DNA of 64,000 nt from JAFMJV01 sp034436555. GTDB taxonomy: Bacteria; Chloroflexota; Limnocylindria; Limnocylindrales; CSP1-4. The translations under genes and the position numbers were made by a program. Location of the stretch: positions 20,800-84,799 of the forward strand of contig DAOTUU010000014.1 in assembly GCA_034436555.1 (NCBI GenBank), read 5' to 3'. Each line of letters opens with the position of its first letter. Position 1 is the stretch's first letter. Below the pieces are notes generated by a model. That model searched no databases, was not told the DNA's origin, and worked only from the letters and a program-made list of their open reading frames with translations. Of the stretch, positions 43,839-51,166 are shown in pieces.

Positions 43839-44720
43839 ATGACGAACGCGACCGAGCCGGTCATCCCGCTGCACGCGATGGATCAGATCGCGGGCGGCAT
43901 CGACCATGCGGAGGGCATCTGCATGACGCCCGACGGCACGATCTGGGTGAGCGGGGAGAAGGGGCAGATCTACCGCGTCGACCGCGACGGGACCGCCACG
44001 GAGGCGACGACCACGGGCGGCTGGACGCTGGGCCTCGCGGCGGACGGCGAGGGGCGCATCTACGCCTGCGATCCTCCCAGCCGCGCGGTGATGCGCTGGG
44101 CGCCCGGCGCCGACCGTCCGCCCGAGCCGTGGTCCACGGGCGCGCCCGGCGTCCCGCTGCAATGCCCCAACTGGGGGGCGTTCGCGCCGGACGGTGCGTT
44201 CTACTACACCGACTCGGGCAGCTGGAAGGGCCGCGACGGCGTGATCCTGGTGGTCCGCCGGGGTGTCACCAGCGTCTGGACGCGCGACTCGCGGGACTTC
44301 CCGAACGGCTGTGCGCTCACGCCGGACGGACGCGAGCTGTGGGTCCTGGAGTCCACGCCGGGTGCCATCGTCTCGTTCGCCATCGGGGCGGACGGGTCGG
44401 CGGGGTCGCGGCGCGTGGTCGCCGAACTGCCCGGCACGGTGCCCGACGGCATCGCGTTCGCGACGGATGGCTCCGCGGTCATCGCGTTCTACCGTCCGGA
44501 CGCGGTCTGGCGCCGTCGCTCGGACGGCGCGATCGAGGTCCTGGGCCATGACCCGGAGGGCACCGTCCTCGCGGCGCCGACCAACGTGGTGTTCGCGGGG
44601 CCGGACCGGGACCAGATCCTGGTGCCCAACATCGGACGCTGGCACGTGACCCGGTTCCGGGTGCCCGGGCTGGTCGGCGTGCCGCTGCACCATCCCACGC
44701 GCGATCAGATCGGAGGCTGA
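43839..44720 (+). CDS. SMP-30/gluconolactonase-like lactonase, operon A
   Basis: A 293-residue six-bladed propeller of the SMP-30/gluconolaconase/LRE family, a Ca-dependent sugar lactonase. GGIDHAEGICMTPDGTIWVS gives the first-blade Glu metal ligand, CPNWGAFAPDGAFYYTDSGS the central Asn/Asp ligands, and FPNGCALTPDGRELWVLEST the catalytic-site Asn. VPDGIAFATDG is the last ligand loop. In a non-phosphorylative pathway it opens the lactone produced by the neighbouring dehydrogenase. GAGAGGAG precedes the ATG. Confidence 0.86.
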   Translation: MTNATEPVIPLHAMDQIAGGIDHAEGICMTPDGTIWVSGEKGQIYRVDRDGTATEATTTGGWTLGLAADGEGRIYACDPPSRAVMRWAPGADRPPEPWSTGAPGVPLQCPNWGAFAPDGAFYYTDSGSWKGRDGVILVVRRGVTSVWTRDSRDFPNGCALTPDGRELWVLESTPGAIVSFAIGADGSAGSRRVVAELPGTVPDGIAFATDGSAVIAFYRPDAVWRRRSDGAIEVLGHDPEGTVLAAPTNVVFAGPDRDQILVPNIGRWHVTRFRVPGLVGVPLHHPTRDQIGG

Positions 44721-44723
44721 ATC

Positions 44724-45545
44724 ATGGGCGAGTTCTCAGGCAAGGGCGTGCTGGTCACCGGTGGCGCGCTGGGCATCGGCAGGGGGATCGCGGAGGGGTT
44801 CGCGCGCGAGGGCGCGGGCGTCGCGATCGCGGACGTGAACGGGGAGGCCGCGACGGCCGCCGCGGCGGCCATCACGGCGGCGGGCGGGGGGCGCGCCATC
44901 GCGACCGTCGGTGACGTGTCGTCCGCCGCGGACGCGGCGCGCATGGTCGCCGAGACGGTGGCCGCCCTCGGGCGCCTGGACGTGCTCGTCAACAACGCGG
45001 GGATCCAGCCCATGGGCTGGTATCACCGCCTGGAGGACCTGCCCGAGGAGCAGTGGGACCGCATCCTGGGCGTGAACCTCAAGGGCACCTACCTGATGTC
45101 CAAGCACGCCATCCCGGAGATCCGCCGTCAGGGTGGCGGCGCGATCGTGAACCTGGCCAGCGTCCAGGGGCTCCAGTCCATGCCCGGCGTGCCCGCGTAC
45201 GCCGCGTCCAAGGGGGGCGTGCTGTCGCTCACCCGGAACATGGCCCTGGACTACGCCGCGGAGAACATCCGGGTCATGGCCATCTGTCCGGGCACCATCG
45301 ATTCGGAGATGGTGCGCATCTCCGCCCGCGCGGAGGGGGGTGACGAGGAGGCGAACGTGCGACGCTACGGCGCGTTCCATCCGCTCGGTCGGATCGGGCA
45401 GCCGCGGGACATCGCGAACGCCGCGCTGTTCCTGGCGTCCGAGCGGGCCAGCTTCATCACCGGCGAATACCTGTGCGTGGACGGCGGATTCATGGCCCAG
45501 GGCGCCTGGGCGTCCAGCGCGGGTGCGGACGCGGTGCAGCGGTGA
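44724..45545 (+). CDS. Short-chain dehydrogenase/reductase, operon A
   Basis: A 273-residue classical SDR. GVLVTGGALGIGRGIAEGFA is the NAD(P)-binding TGxxxGxG motif, VLVNNAGIQPMG the NNAG motif, and IVNLASVQGLQSMPGVPAYA with SKGG the Ser-Tyr-Lys triad. The Asp in IADVNGEAA favours NAD. Likely role: oxidation of the imported sugar to its lactone, or of a later intermediate. It sits 3 bp after the lactonase gene and overlaps the next gene by 4 nt. Confidence 0.9.
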   Translation: MGEFSGKGVLVTGGALGIGRGIAEGFAREGAGVAIADVNGEAATAAAAAITAAGGGRAIATVGDVSSAADAARMVAETVAALGRLDVLVNNAGIQPMGWYHRLEDLPEEQWDRILGVNLKGTYLMSKHAIPEIRRQGGGAIVNLASVQGLQSMPGVPAYAASKGGVLSLTRNMALDYAAENIRVMAICPGTIDSEMVRISARAEGGDEEANVRRYGAFHPLGRIGQPRDIANAALFLASERASFITGEYLCVDGGFMAQGAWASSAGADAVQR

Positions 45546-46639
45546 CCGGGTCATGGACGCTCCGCGATGAGCTGCCGCTCGACGCGCTGCGGCGCCGGGT
45601 GGGTGACCTGTCGCAGCTCGTGTCCACGCGCGCGATCCGCCTCGGCGACGGCAACGAGGACGGGGTCCGCGCCATCGACGTCCGGGTCACCGGCGGGCTG
45701 TCGGCCCTGGTCCTGGTCGACCGGGGTCTGGACATCGGACCGGCCTGGGCGGGCGGCCATCAGATCGCGTGGCAGAGCACGACCGGCATCGTGGGACCCG
45801 CCCACTTCGACGAGACGGCCTGGCTGCGATCCTTCCACGGCGGGCTGCTGGTCACCTGCGGGCTCCAGAACGTGGGTCCCGCGTGCGAGGACGAGGGGGT
45901 GGCGCACGGCGTCCACGGGCGCGCCTCCAGCAACCCCGCGCGCGACGTCAGCCACCGCGTCGTGGAGGAGGACGGCCGCCTGGTCGCGGTGGTGACCGGG
46001 GAGATCCGCGAGACGGACGTCTACGGCGTGGATCTGGTGCTCCGACGGACCCTCCGCTTCCCCATGGGCGACCCGCGCGTCGAGCTGCACGACGAGGTGG
46101 TCAACCAGGGATATGCACCGGCCGGGCTGATGCTGCTGTACCACTGCAACATCGGCTATCCCGTGGTGGCGGACGGCGCGCGGCTGCTGGGTCCGGACGC
46201 GGAGGTGGTGCCGCGTGACCCGCCCGCGGCGGCGCGCCTGGCCGAGCACGCGACCTTCCCGCCGCCCGACGATGCCTTCGAGCAGCTGGTGTACGAGCAC
46301 CGGCTGCGGGACGGGGCTGCGACGCGGGTGTGGATCGGCATCGTCAACGAGGCGTTCGGACCCACCGACGGGATCGGGGTCAGCGTCAGCTATGACCCGC
46401 GCCAGCTGCCCCACCTGTGGCAGTGGCGGATGCTCGCACCCGGCATGTACCTCACGGGCCTGGAGCCCGCCACCTGTGGGATCCTCGGCCGGGCGGAGGA
46501 GCGGCGACGTGGCACGATCGTGACCCTGGCGCCGGGCGAGCGGCGCGCATTCGACCTGGTCATCCGCGCCCATCTGGGCGGGTCGGCCGGGACGCTCGTC
46601 GCCGCCCACGAGCGGCGGATGGAGGGAGTGAGCGCATGA
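45542..46639 (+). CDS. DUF4432 / aldose-1-epimerase-like protein
   Basis: A 365-residue beta-sandwich protein of the galactose-mutarotase superfamily, DUF4432 type. Segments include RAIDVRVTGGLSALVLVDRG, LDIGPAWAGGHQIAWQSTTG, LRSFHGGLLVTCGLQNVGPA, GVAHGVHGRASSNPARDVS, LMLLYHCNIGYPVVADGARL and MYLTGLEPATCGI. Conserved His and Glu residues at HGVHGR, YHCNIG and LEPATC are where mutarotases place catalytic and sugar-binding groups. It probably equilibrates anomers or isomerises a sugar acid. The GTG start overlaps the SDR stop (GTGA) and the end overlaps the enolase start. Confidence 0.8.
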   Translation: MTGSWTLRDELPLDALRRRVGDLSQLVSTRAIRLGDGNEDGVRAIDVRVTGGLSALVLVDRGLDIGPAWAGGHQIAWQSTTGIVGPAHFDETAWLRSFHGGLLVTCGLQNVGPACEDEGVAHGVHGRASSNPARDVSHRVVEEDGRLVAVVTGEIRETDVYGVDLVLRRTLRFPMGDPRVELHDEVVNQGYAPAGLMLLYHCNIGYPVVADGARLLGPDAEVVPRDPPAAARLAEHATFPPPDDAFEQLVYEHRLRDGAATRVWIGIVNEAFGPTDGIGVSVSYDPRQLPHLWQWRMLAPGMYLTGLEPATCGILGRAEERRRGTIVTLAPGERRAFDLVIRAHLGGSAGTLVAAHERRMEGVSA

Positions 46640-47772
46640 GCGGCGGCACGATCACGGCCGTGGACGTGATGACCATCCAGGCCACGCTTCCCGCACCGGT
46701 CATCTTCGGAGACTGGGTGATGCACCACCGCGAGTTCGCGCTGGTGCGGGTGCGGGCGGGCGACGGGCCGGCGGGGTACGCCTACACGCTCACCCGCGAC
46801 GGCACGGTCGCGGAGCAGATCCGCAAGACGATCGCGCGGATCTACCTGGACACGGACGTCGCGGATCGCGAGCGCACGTTCACGCTCGCGTGGCGGCGGT
46901 CGCTCGCGTCACACGCGGCGGGCATCGGACTGCGCGCGCTGAGCATCGTGGACCTCGCCTGCTGGGATCTGGCCGCGCGCCGCCGCGACCTGTCGATCGC
47001 GGCGCTGCTGGGTGGCCGGAACGCGGCGATGCCCGCGACCGCCATCATCGGCTACCCGCCGGGCACCATGGGACCCGGGGAGACCGGCGCCCAGACCGCG
47101 GATCTGTACGCCGCGGGCTGGCGACGGTTCAAGGCACCCACCGGAGGTTCTGCGGAGCGGTCCGCGGCGCGATTGCGCGCGGCGCGGGCCGCGGCGCCGG
47201 ACGCGTGGCTGGGCATGGACGCCGCGTGGGTGTACGACGACGTGGACGCCGCGGCCGACTTCGTGAACTCCATCCCCGACGTGGGCCTGGGCTGGTTCGA
47301 GGACGTGTTCCCGCCCGGCGACGCCGGCAAGCTGCGGGCGCTCCGCGAGCGCACGTCGACGCCCATCTGCCAGGGCGACGAGCAGGGCGGGATCTACTAC
47401 CCGGAGGCCCTCATCCTGGCGCGCGCGGTGGACGTGGTCCGGCTGGACCTGACCTGCATGGGCGGCATCAGCCGCGGCCGGGCGATCATCGACCAGGTCC
47501 TCGCGGCGGGCCTCGCGTTCGCGCCACACATGTTCCCCCACGTCCATGCCCAGGTCCTGGCCGCGTGGGGCTTCACCGATGCGCCGATCGAGTGGGGCAT
47601 CCCGTTCACGGGCGTGCACCCCATGGATGACCCGCTGCCGCAGCCGCTCATCGGGGAGGGGGGTCGGATGGCGCCGTTCGCCGAGGAGCCCGGATTCGGG
47701 CATCTGGTCGATGCCGACTGGGTGCGCAGCCAGCCCCACGATGACCCGGACGGGATCCTTGCCGGGCTCTGA
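46636..47772 (+). CDS. Enolase-superfamily (mandelate racemase-type) sugar-acid dehydratase, operon A
   Basis: A 378-residue enolase-superfamily protein. The capping domain has FGDWVMHHREFALVRVRAGD with GYAYTLTRDG. The barrel has RRFKAPTGG, where a single Lys replaces the KxK base motif. Metal ligands are Asp in LGMDAAWVY, Glu in WFEDVFPPGD and Asp/Glu in QGDEQGG. HMFPHVHAQ carries the barrel-end His. It probably dehydrates an aldonate to a 2-keto-3-deoxy acid. The ATG overlaps the previous stop. A close paralog with the same motifs lies at 56829-57968. Confidence 0.85.
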   Translation: MSGGTITAVDVMTIQATLPAPVIFGDWVMHHREFALVRVRAGDGPAGYAYTLTRDGTVAEQIRKTIARIYLDTDVADRERTFTLAWRRSLASHAAGIGLRALSIVDLACWDLAARRRDLSIAALLGGRNAAMPATAIIGYPPGTMGPGETGAQTADLYAAGWRRFKAPTGGSAERSAARLRAARAAAPDAWLGMDAAWVYDDVDAAADFVNSIPDVGLGWFEDVFPPGDAGKLRALRERTSTPICQGDEQGGIYYPEALILARAVDVVRLDLTCMGGISRGRAIIDQVLAAGLAFAPHMFPHVHAQVLAAWGFTDAPIEWGIPFTGVHPMDDPLPQPLIGEGGRMAPFAEEPGFGHLVDADWVRSQPHDDPDGILAGL

Positions 47773-48256
47773 GGAGCGCGTCGAGCCGACCGCGGCCGGC
47801 TGGTACCTGGAAGACGCGATCTCGGGCACGATCCTGGGCCATCCGCACGGCCGGACCATCGACGAGGCGGACCACGTCTGGCTCGCGTGGCTGACGAACA
47901 ACATGAGCGACGTCCACGGCAACGCGGACGCGGCGTCGCGGAGCGCGTGGGGTCAGCCGCTCGTGCTGGGGGCGCTGACCGCGGCGATCGTCATCGGGCT
48001 CGCCCATCCCGGTGCCGGCGACCCGGCCGCCAGCGGCACCGCGGGCTGGTCGGACGGCTGGATGTCCATCCGCCTCAGCGGTCCGGTCGTGCCGGGTGAC
48101 ACGATCTCCGCTGAGTCGGCCGTCCACACGGTCACCGTCGACCCGGGCGCCCCGACCGGCCGCGTCCGGCGCACCATCACCGGCCGCAACCAGCGTGGCG
48201 AGGTCATCGCCACCATCGAGGAGGAGCGCGAGGTCCCACGGCGACCTCAGCCCTGA
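47741..48256 (+). CDS. MaoC-like hot-dog domain protein, operon A
   Basis: A 171-residue hot-dog-fold protein. GWYLEDAISGTILGHPHGRT, WLAWLTNNMSDVHGNADAAS and GPVVPGDTISAESAVHTVTV align with the MaoC protein encoded at 35689-36180 (GRYLEDFTVGDVYRHAHGRT and so on), including the Asn-x4-His dyad. The start is uncertain: ATG 47741 overlaps the enolase gene by 32 bp; a TTG at 47759 is the alternative. It ends operon A. A MaoC-type hydratase at the end of a sugar-acid route may handle a downstream keto-acid or CoA ester, but the substrate is unknown. Confidence 0.75.
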   Translation: MTRTGSLPGSEERVEPTAAGWYLEDAISGTILGHPHGRTIDEADHVWLAWLTNNMSDVHGNADAASRSAWGQPLVLGALTAAIVIGLAHPGAGDPAASGTAGWSDGWMSIRLSGPVVPGDTISAESAVHTVTVDPGAPTGRVRRTITGRNQRGEVIATIEEEREVPRRPQP

Positions 48257-48702
48257 TCGTCGTCCGGATCCGCCGGCCGGTCCAGGATCGACTCGACCCA
48301 GATGTCGGTCCCCTGGAGGGCGCGTACGAGTCGTTGATCCGCCGTGATCAGCGGCAGCCCGAGTCGCTTGGCGAGCAGGGCGTGATGGGCATCGCCCCAG
48401 CCGAGGCCATACCTACGGCAGATGCCCATCACCTCGGCCGGGACGAAGACCATCGAGGTCACCGGCAGCGCGAACCGGTCGAGCTGCTCCAAGAGCCCTG
48501 CTGCATCGACCCAGCTGATCCGTCGTCTCCGCACCGCCTTCACGAGTGCGTTGCACACCTCGAATGGGTGGTTCGGGGCAACGATGACGTCCAGGCGGCC
48601 GGACGCGATCTGGGCACCGATGGCCACCGCGGCCTCGTGCCAGGGCTCATCTTCGACCATCCAACCCACCTGGACCGACGCGTCCAGGACGGCGGACGTC
48701 AT
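48247..48702 (-). CDS. PIN-domain toxin (VapC-like)
   Basis: A 151-residue PIN ribonuclease. MTSAVLDASVQVGWM supplies the first Asp, PNHPFEVCNALVKAV the Glu, and GLGWGDAHHALLAKRLGLPL then ITADQRLVRAL the last two acidic positions. The length and order match VapC toxins. The start ATG overlaps the upstream antitoxin-like gene by 4 nt. It converges on operon A, overlapping the MaoC gene end by 10 bp. Confidence 0.85.
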   Translation of the reverse strand: MTSAVLDASVQVGWMVEDEPWHEAAVAIGAQIASGRLDVIVAPNHPFEVCNALVKAVRRRRISWVDAAGLLEQLDRFALPVTSMVFVPAEVMGICRRYGLGWGDAHHALLAKRLGLPLITADQRLVRALQGTDIWVESILDRPADPDDDQG

Positions 48703-49091
48703 CCGCGTCCCTCACCCGGCGGCGGGTCGTCATCGTCGTGGAGGTAGTCCAGGAACGTCAGGCCGTCCGGATCGGGTCGCGTGGTCGCTGCGATCCGGCG
48801 GATCTCCTCGAGGGCCGCCATCCGCTCCGCTCGCAGCCATGCCTGCTGTGCCGCGAGCTTCTCTGGTGTGTACGGCCAAGGCAGCGAGGCCGGCGCCGGA
48901 TCGTCTCCCGTGCTGGCGCCGTACGCGACCACCCGCTCCCCGATCCGGCGTTGCCGGTCCTCAAGGATGACGCGCACCAAGCGGCCCTCGCGGACCGATT
49001 CCAATCGCCCATCCCGCAGACGACGCCAGACGGTGCGCTCACTGACGCCAAGGCGCGATGCTGCCTCCGGGACTGACACACGCAGTGACAT
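48699..49091 (-). CDS. Antitoxin-like protein with excisionase-type helix-turn-helix
   Basis: A 130-residue protein. Residues 4-50 form an excisionase/MerR-like DNA-binding domain (VPEAASRLGVSERTVWRRLR then DGRLESVREGRLVRVILED). The C-terminal 80 residues are charged and helical (KLAAQQAWLRAERMAALEEI) and end in an acidic stretch (DYLHDDDDPPPGEG), a good toxin-neutralising tail. It overlaps the PIN gene by 4 nt. A 16-bp palindrome covers its own start codon, so autorepression is likely. The combination of an excisionase-type HTH with PIN is less common than AbrB/RHH antitoxins. Confidence 0.8.
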   Translation of the reverse strand: MSLRVSVPEAASRLGVSERTVWRRLRDGRLESVREGRLVRVILEDRQRRIGERVVAYGASTGDDPAPASLPWPYTPEKLAAQQAWLRAERMAALEEIRRIAATTRPDPDGLTFLDYLHDDDDPPPGEGRG

Positions 49092-49098
49092 GTCACTG
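49083..49098. promoter_or_regulatory. 16-bp palindrome over the antitoxin start codon
   Basis: CAGTGACATGTCACTG is perfectly self-complementary and includes the ATG at 49089-49091. Another TGTCA half-site lies just upstream, forming a cluster. The position suggests direct autorepression by the HTH antitoxin. Confidence 0.6.
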
Positions 49099-49203
49099 AC
49101 AATGACAGAGACCGCCTGCCGAGTCAATCGCCGACGACTCGACCGCCAACGACATCTGTCCGGACGCATCCCCCGCGCCCTGAGCGCCACGCCGCGCGCC
49201 CCG

Positions 49204-49234
49204 ACGGGCGGAGGCCATGCGGGCCTCCGCCCGT
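49204..49234 (-). terminator. Strong hairpin after the arabinofuranosidase gene
   Basis: ACGGGCGGAGGCC pairs perfectly over 13 bp with GGCCTCCGCCCGT around a 5-nt loop, starting at the base adjacent to the stop codon. No U-tract is visible. It probably ends transcription from the minus-strand abfA gene. Confidence 0.7.
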
Positions 49235-50764
49235 TCAGCCTGGGACGGAGGCCGCGCGCAGCACCGTCCAGCTGCGCGGCGGCAGGCGGACCTGGATCTC
49301 GTCGCCATCCACGCCCGCGCCATCGCCGGGCACCGGCACCACCCGGTCGGGGGCCCCTGGGGTGTTCGCAGCCGCGAGGTCGGGACCGGCGAGGACGGTG
49401 TGACGGACGAGGTGCAGCGGACCCAGGTCCCGCACCGGCGCCCTCAGGGTCACCTCGTCGGCGGCGCGGTTGAGCAGCAGCAGAGTCACCGTCCGCTCGG
49501 CGGTGTCGTGGATGGCCACGCCGTCGAGGACCGGCACGTCCCCCTCTGTCTCCGTGCGGTAGGTCGGGCCGTCGGGCTCGAACCGCAGGACTCGCCCGCA
49601 CGCCGCGCTGAACGCGTCGCGGATGGGGTGGTAGATCGTCTGGCGCCACGCCGGTCCGCCGTCGAGCGTCTGGATGGGCGCGATCACGTTGACCAGCTGG
49701 GCGAGACACGCGATGCGCACCCGGTCGGCGTGGCGCAGCAGCGCCAGCAGCAGCCCGCCCACCATCAGCGCGTCGGCCAGGTCGTACTCGTCCTCGGCGA
49801 TGGCCGGGGCGTGCTCAAAGTCCGCATCTCTCGGTCGGGAGTGCCGGTTGCGCGCCTGGTGCCACACGTTCCACTCGTCCACGGACAGCCCGATGCGCCT
49901 GCGGCTCCTGCGCCGTGCGGCCACGGCGTCCGCGATCGCCGCCACGCCCCCGATCTGGCGCTCGAATGCGAGCGGCACGGCCAGCCAGTGGTCGGTGTCC
50001 GGGCTGTCCGCCGGGTCGAAGTAGGCGTGGAGCGACAGGTGGTCGGCGACCTCGAACGCGAGGTCCAGCACCGTGTCATCCCACGATCCGAACGTGGGCA
50101 TGCCCGCGTTGGACGATCCCGCCAGCACCAGCTCGATCCCCGGGTCGACGAGCTTCATCACCTTGCCCGCCTCGGCGGCCAGGCGCCCGTACTCCAGCGC
50201 GGTCTTCTGGCCGATCTGCCACGGACCGTCCATCTCGTTGCCCAGGCACCAGGTGCGCACGCCGTACGGCTCCGGGTGGCCGTTCGCGACGCGTCGGTCC
50301 GCCCAGACCGTGCCCGCCGGCCGGTTGACGTACTCCACCATCGCCCGGGCCGCATCCGCCCCGCGCGTGCCCAGGTTCACCGCGAGCATGGGCTCCACGC
50401 CCGCCAGGCGCGCCCACGCCAGGAACTCGTCGGTGCCCACGAGGTTGGGCTCCAGCGAGCGCCACGCGAGGTCCAGCCGCACCGGTCGCTCCGCGCGCGG
50501 CCCGATGCCGTCCTCCCAGTCGTAGCCCGACAGGAAGTTGCCGCCGGGGTAGCGCACGATCGTGGTGCCCAGCTCGCGGACCAGGTCCAGGACGTCACCC
50601 CGCCAGCCGTCGGCGTCCGCGGTCGGATGGCCCGGCTCGTAGATGCCGCCGTACACGGCCCGCCCCATGTGCTCCACGAACGAGCCCGCGATGCGCGGGT
50701 CGATGTCGCCGACCACGAACGCCGGGTCGATGACCGCCCGGACCACCGACCAGCCCGTGCTCAC
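49235..50764 (-). CDS. abfA: Alpha-L-arabinofuranosidase (GH51)
   Basis: Retaining exo-arabinofuranosidase releasing L-arabinose from arabinans or arabinoxylan oligosaccharides. The 509-residue length is the GH51 norm. GSFVEHMGRAVYGGIYEPGH opens the barrel, TTIVRYPGGNFLSGYDWEDG follows, TWCLGNEMDGPWQIG has the acid/base Glu, and LSVDEWNVWHQARNR the nucleophile Glu. There is no signal peptide, so it acts on imported oligosaccharides. The GTG start overlaps the stop of a truncated GH3-like reading frame (GTGA, 50761-50764). It is divergent from operon B, which may import its substrate. Confidence 0.93.
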   Translation of the reverse strand: MSTGWSVVRAVIDPAFVVGDIDPRIAGSFVEHMGRAVYGGIYEPGHPTADADGWRGDVLDLVRELGTTIVRYPGGNFLSGYDWEDGIGPRAERPVRLDLAWRSLEPNLVGTDEFLAWARLAGVEPMLAVNLGTRGADAARAMVEYVNRPAGTVWADRRVANGHPEPYGVRTWCLGNEMDGPWQIGQKTALEYGRLAAEAGKVMKLVDPGIELVLAGSSNAGMPTFGSWDDTVLDLAFEVADHLSLHAYFDPADSPDTDHWLAVPLAFERQIGGVAAIADAVAARRRSRRRIGLSVDEWNVWHQARNRHSRPRDADFEHAPAIAEDEYDLADALMVGGLLLALLRHADRVRIACLAQLVNVIAPIQTLDGGPAWRQTIYHPIRDAFSAACGRVLRFEPDGPTYRTETEGDVPVLDGVAIHDTAERTVTLLLLNRAADEVTLRAPVRDLGPLHLVRHTVLAGPDLAAANTPGAPDRVVPVPGDGAGVDGDEIQVRLPPRSWTVLRAASVPG

Positions 50765-50934
50765 GTCACCGACACCTCCGCGAAGGACCGCTCCCGCCGC
50801 GCCAGCTTGGTCGCGGGACCGGACAGCTCCACGGTCGCGCGCGCTGCGGTGTCCGCGGCGGACCGCCCGACCATGAGCTCGATGGTACCGGGCTCGCGCG
50901 TCGCCCATCTCCCGGGTCCGGTCGTCACCCGCGC
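50761..50934 (-). pseudogene. C-terminal remnant of a GH3 glycosidase
   Basis: The frame directly upstream of abfA reads REPGTIELMVGRSAADTAAR, then ATVELSGPATKLARRERS, and stops at 50761. PGTIELMVGRSSxD is the hallmark of the fibronectin-III-like C-terminal domain of GH3 beta-glucosidases/xylosidases. Upstream of about 50934 no GH3 sequence continues. The 4-nt overlap with abfA implies a former GH3-abfA operon whose 5' part was lost. Confidence 0.65.
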
Positions 50935-51069
50935 AATCGCGCTCGCCTCGCTTGCCCCGCCGCTCGCCCCGTGCCGGGCCGGGTCGGGCCACCCCGGGGG
51001 CCGCCAGCCGCGCCCCCGCCCGTCGGACCGGCCCGCCGTCACAGGCCGCGGCCCAGGGCACGACGACTG

Positions 51070-51087
51070 GAAAAACGTTTGTTGACA
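51070..51087 (+). promoter_or_regulatory. Candidate LacI-type operator beside a TTGACA box, operon B
   Basis: GAAAAACGTTTGTT (51070-51083) is CG-centred and imperfectly palindromic, and abuts TTGACA (51082-51087). It is about 84 nt upstream of the binding-protein start, like the operon A site, with which it shares CGTTTGT and a TTGACA box. No convincing -10 can be picked. Confidence 0.45.
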
Positions 51088-51166
51088 CGAACCACCCGGA
51101 TATCGCACACTGCCGCTGTGTGCCGGGGCGTCCCCAGTCCCGGCTTCGGATCGGAGGAGTGCGAGC

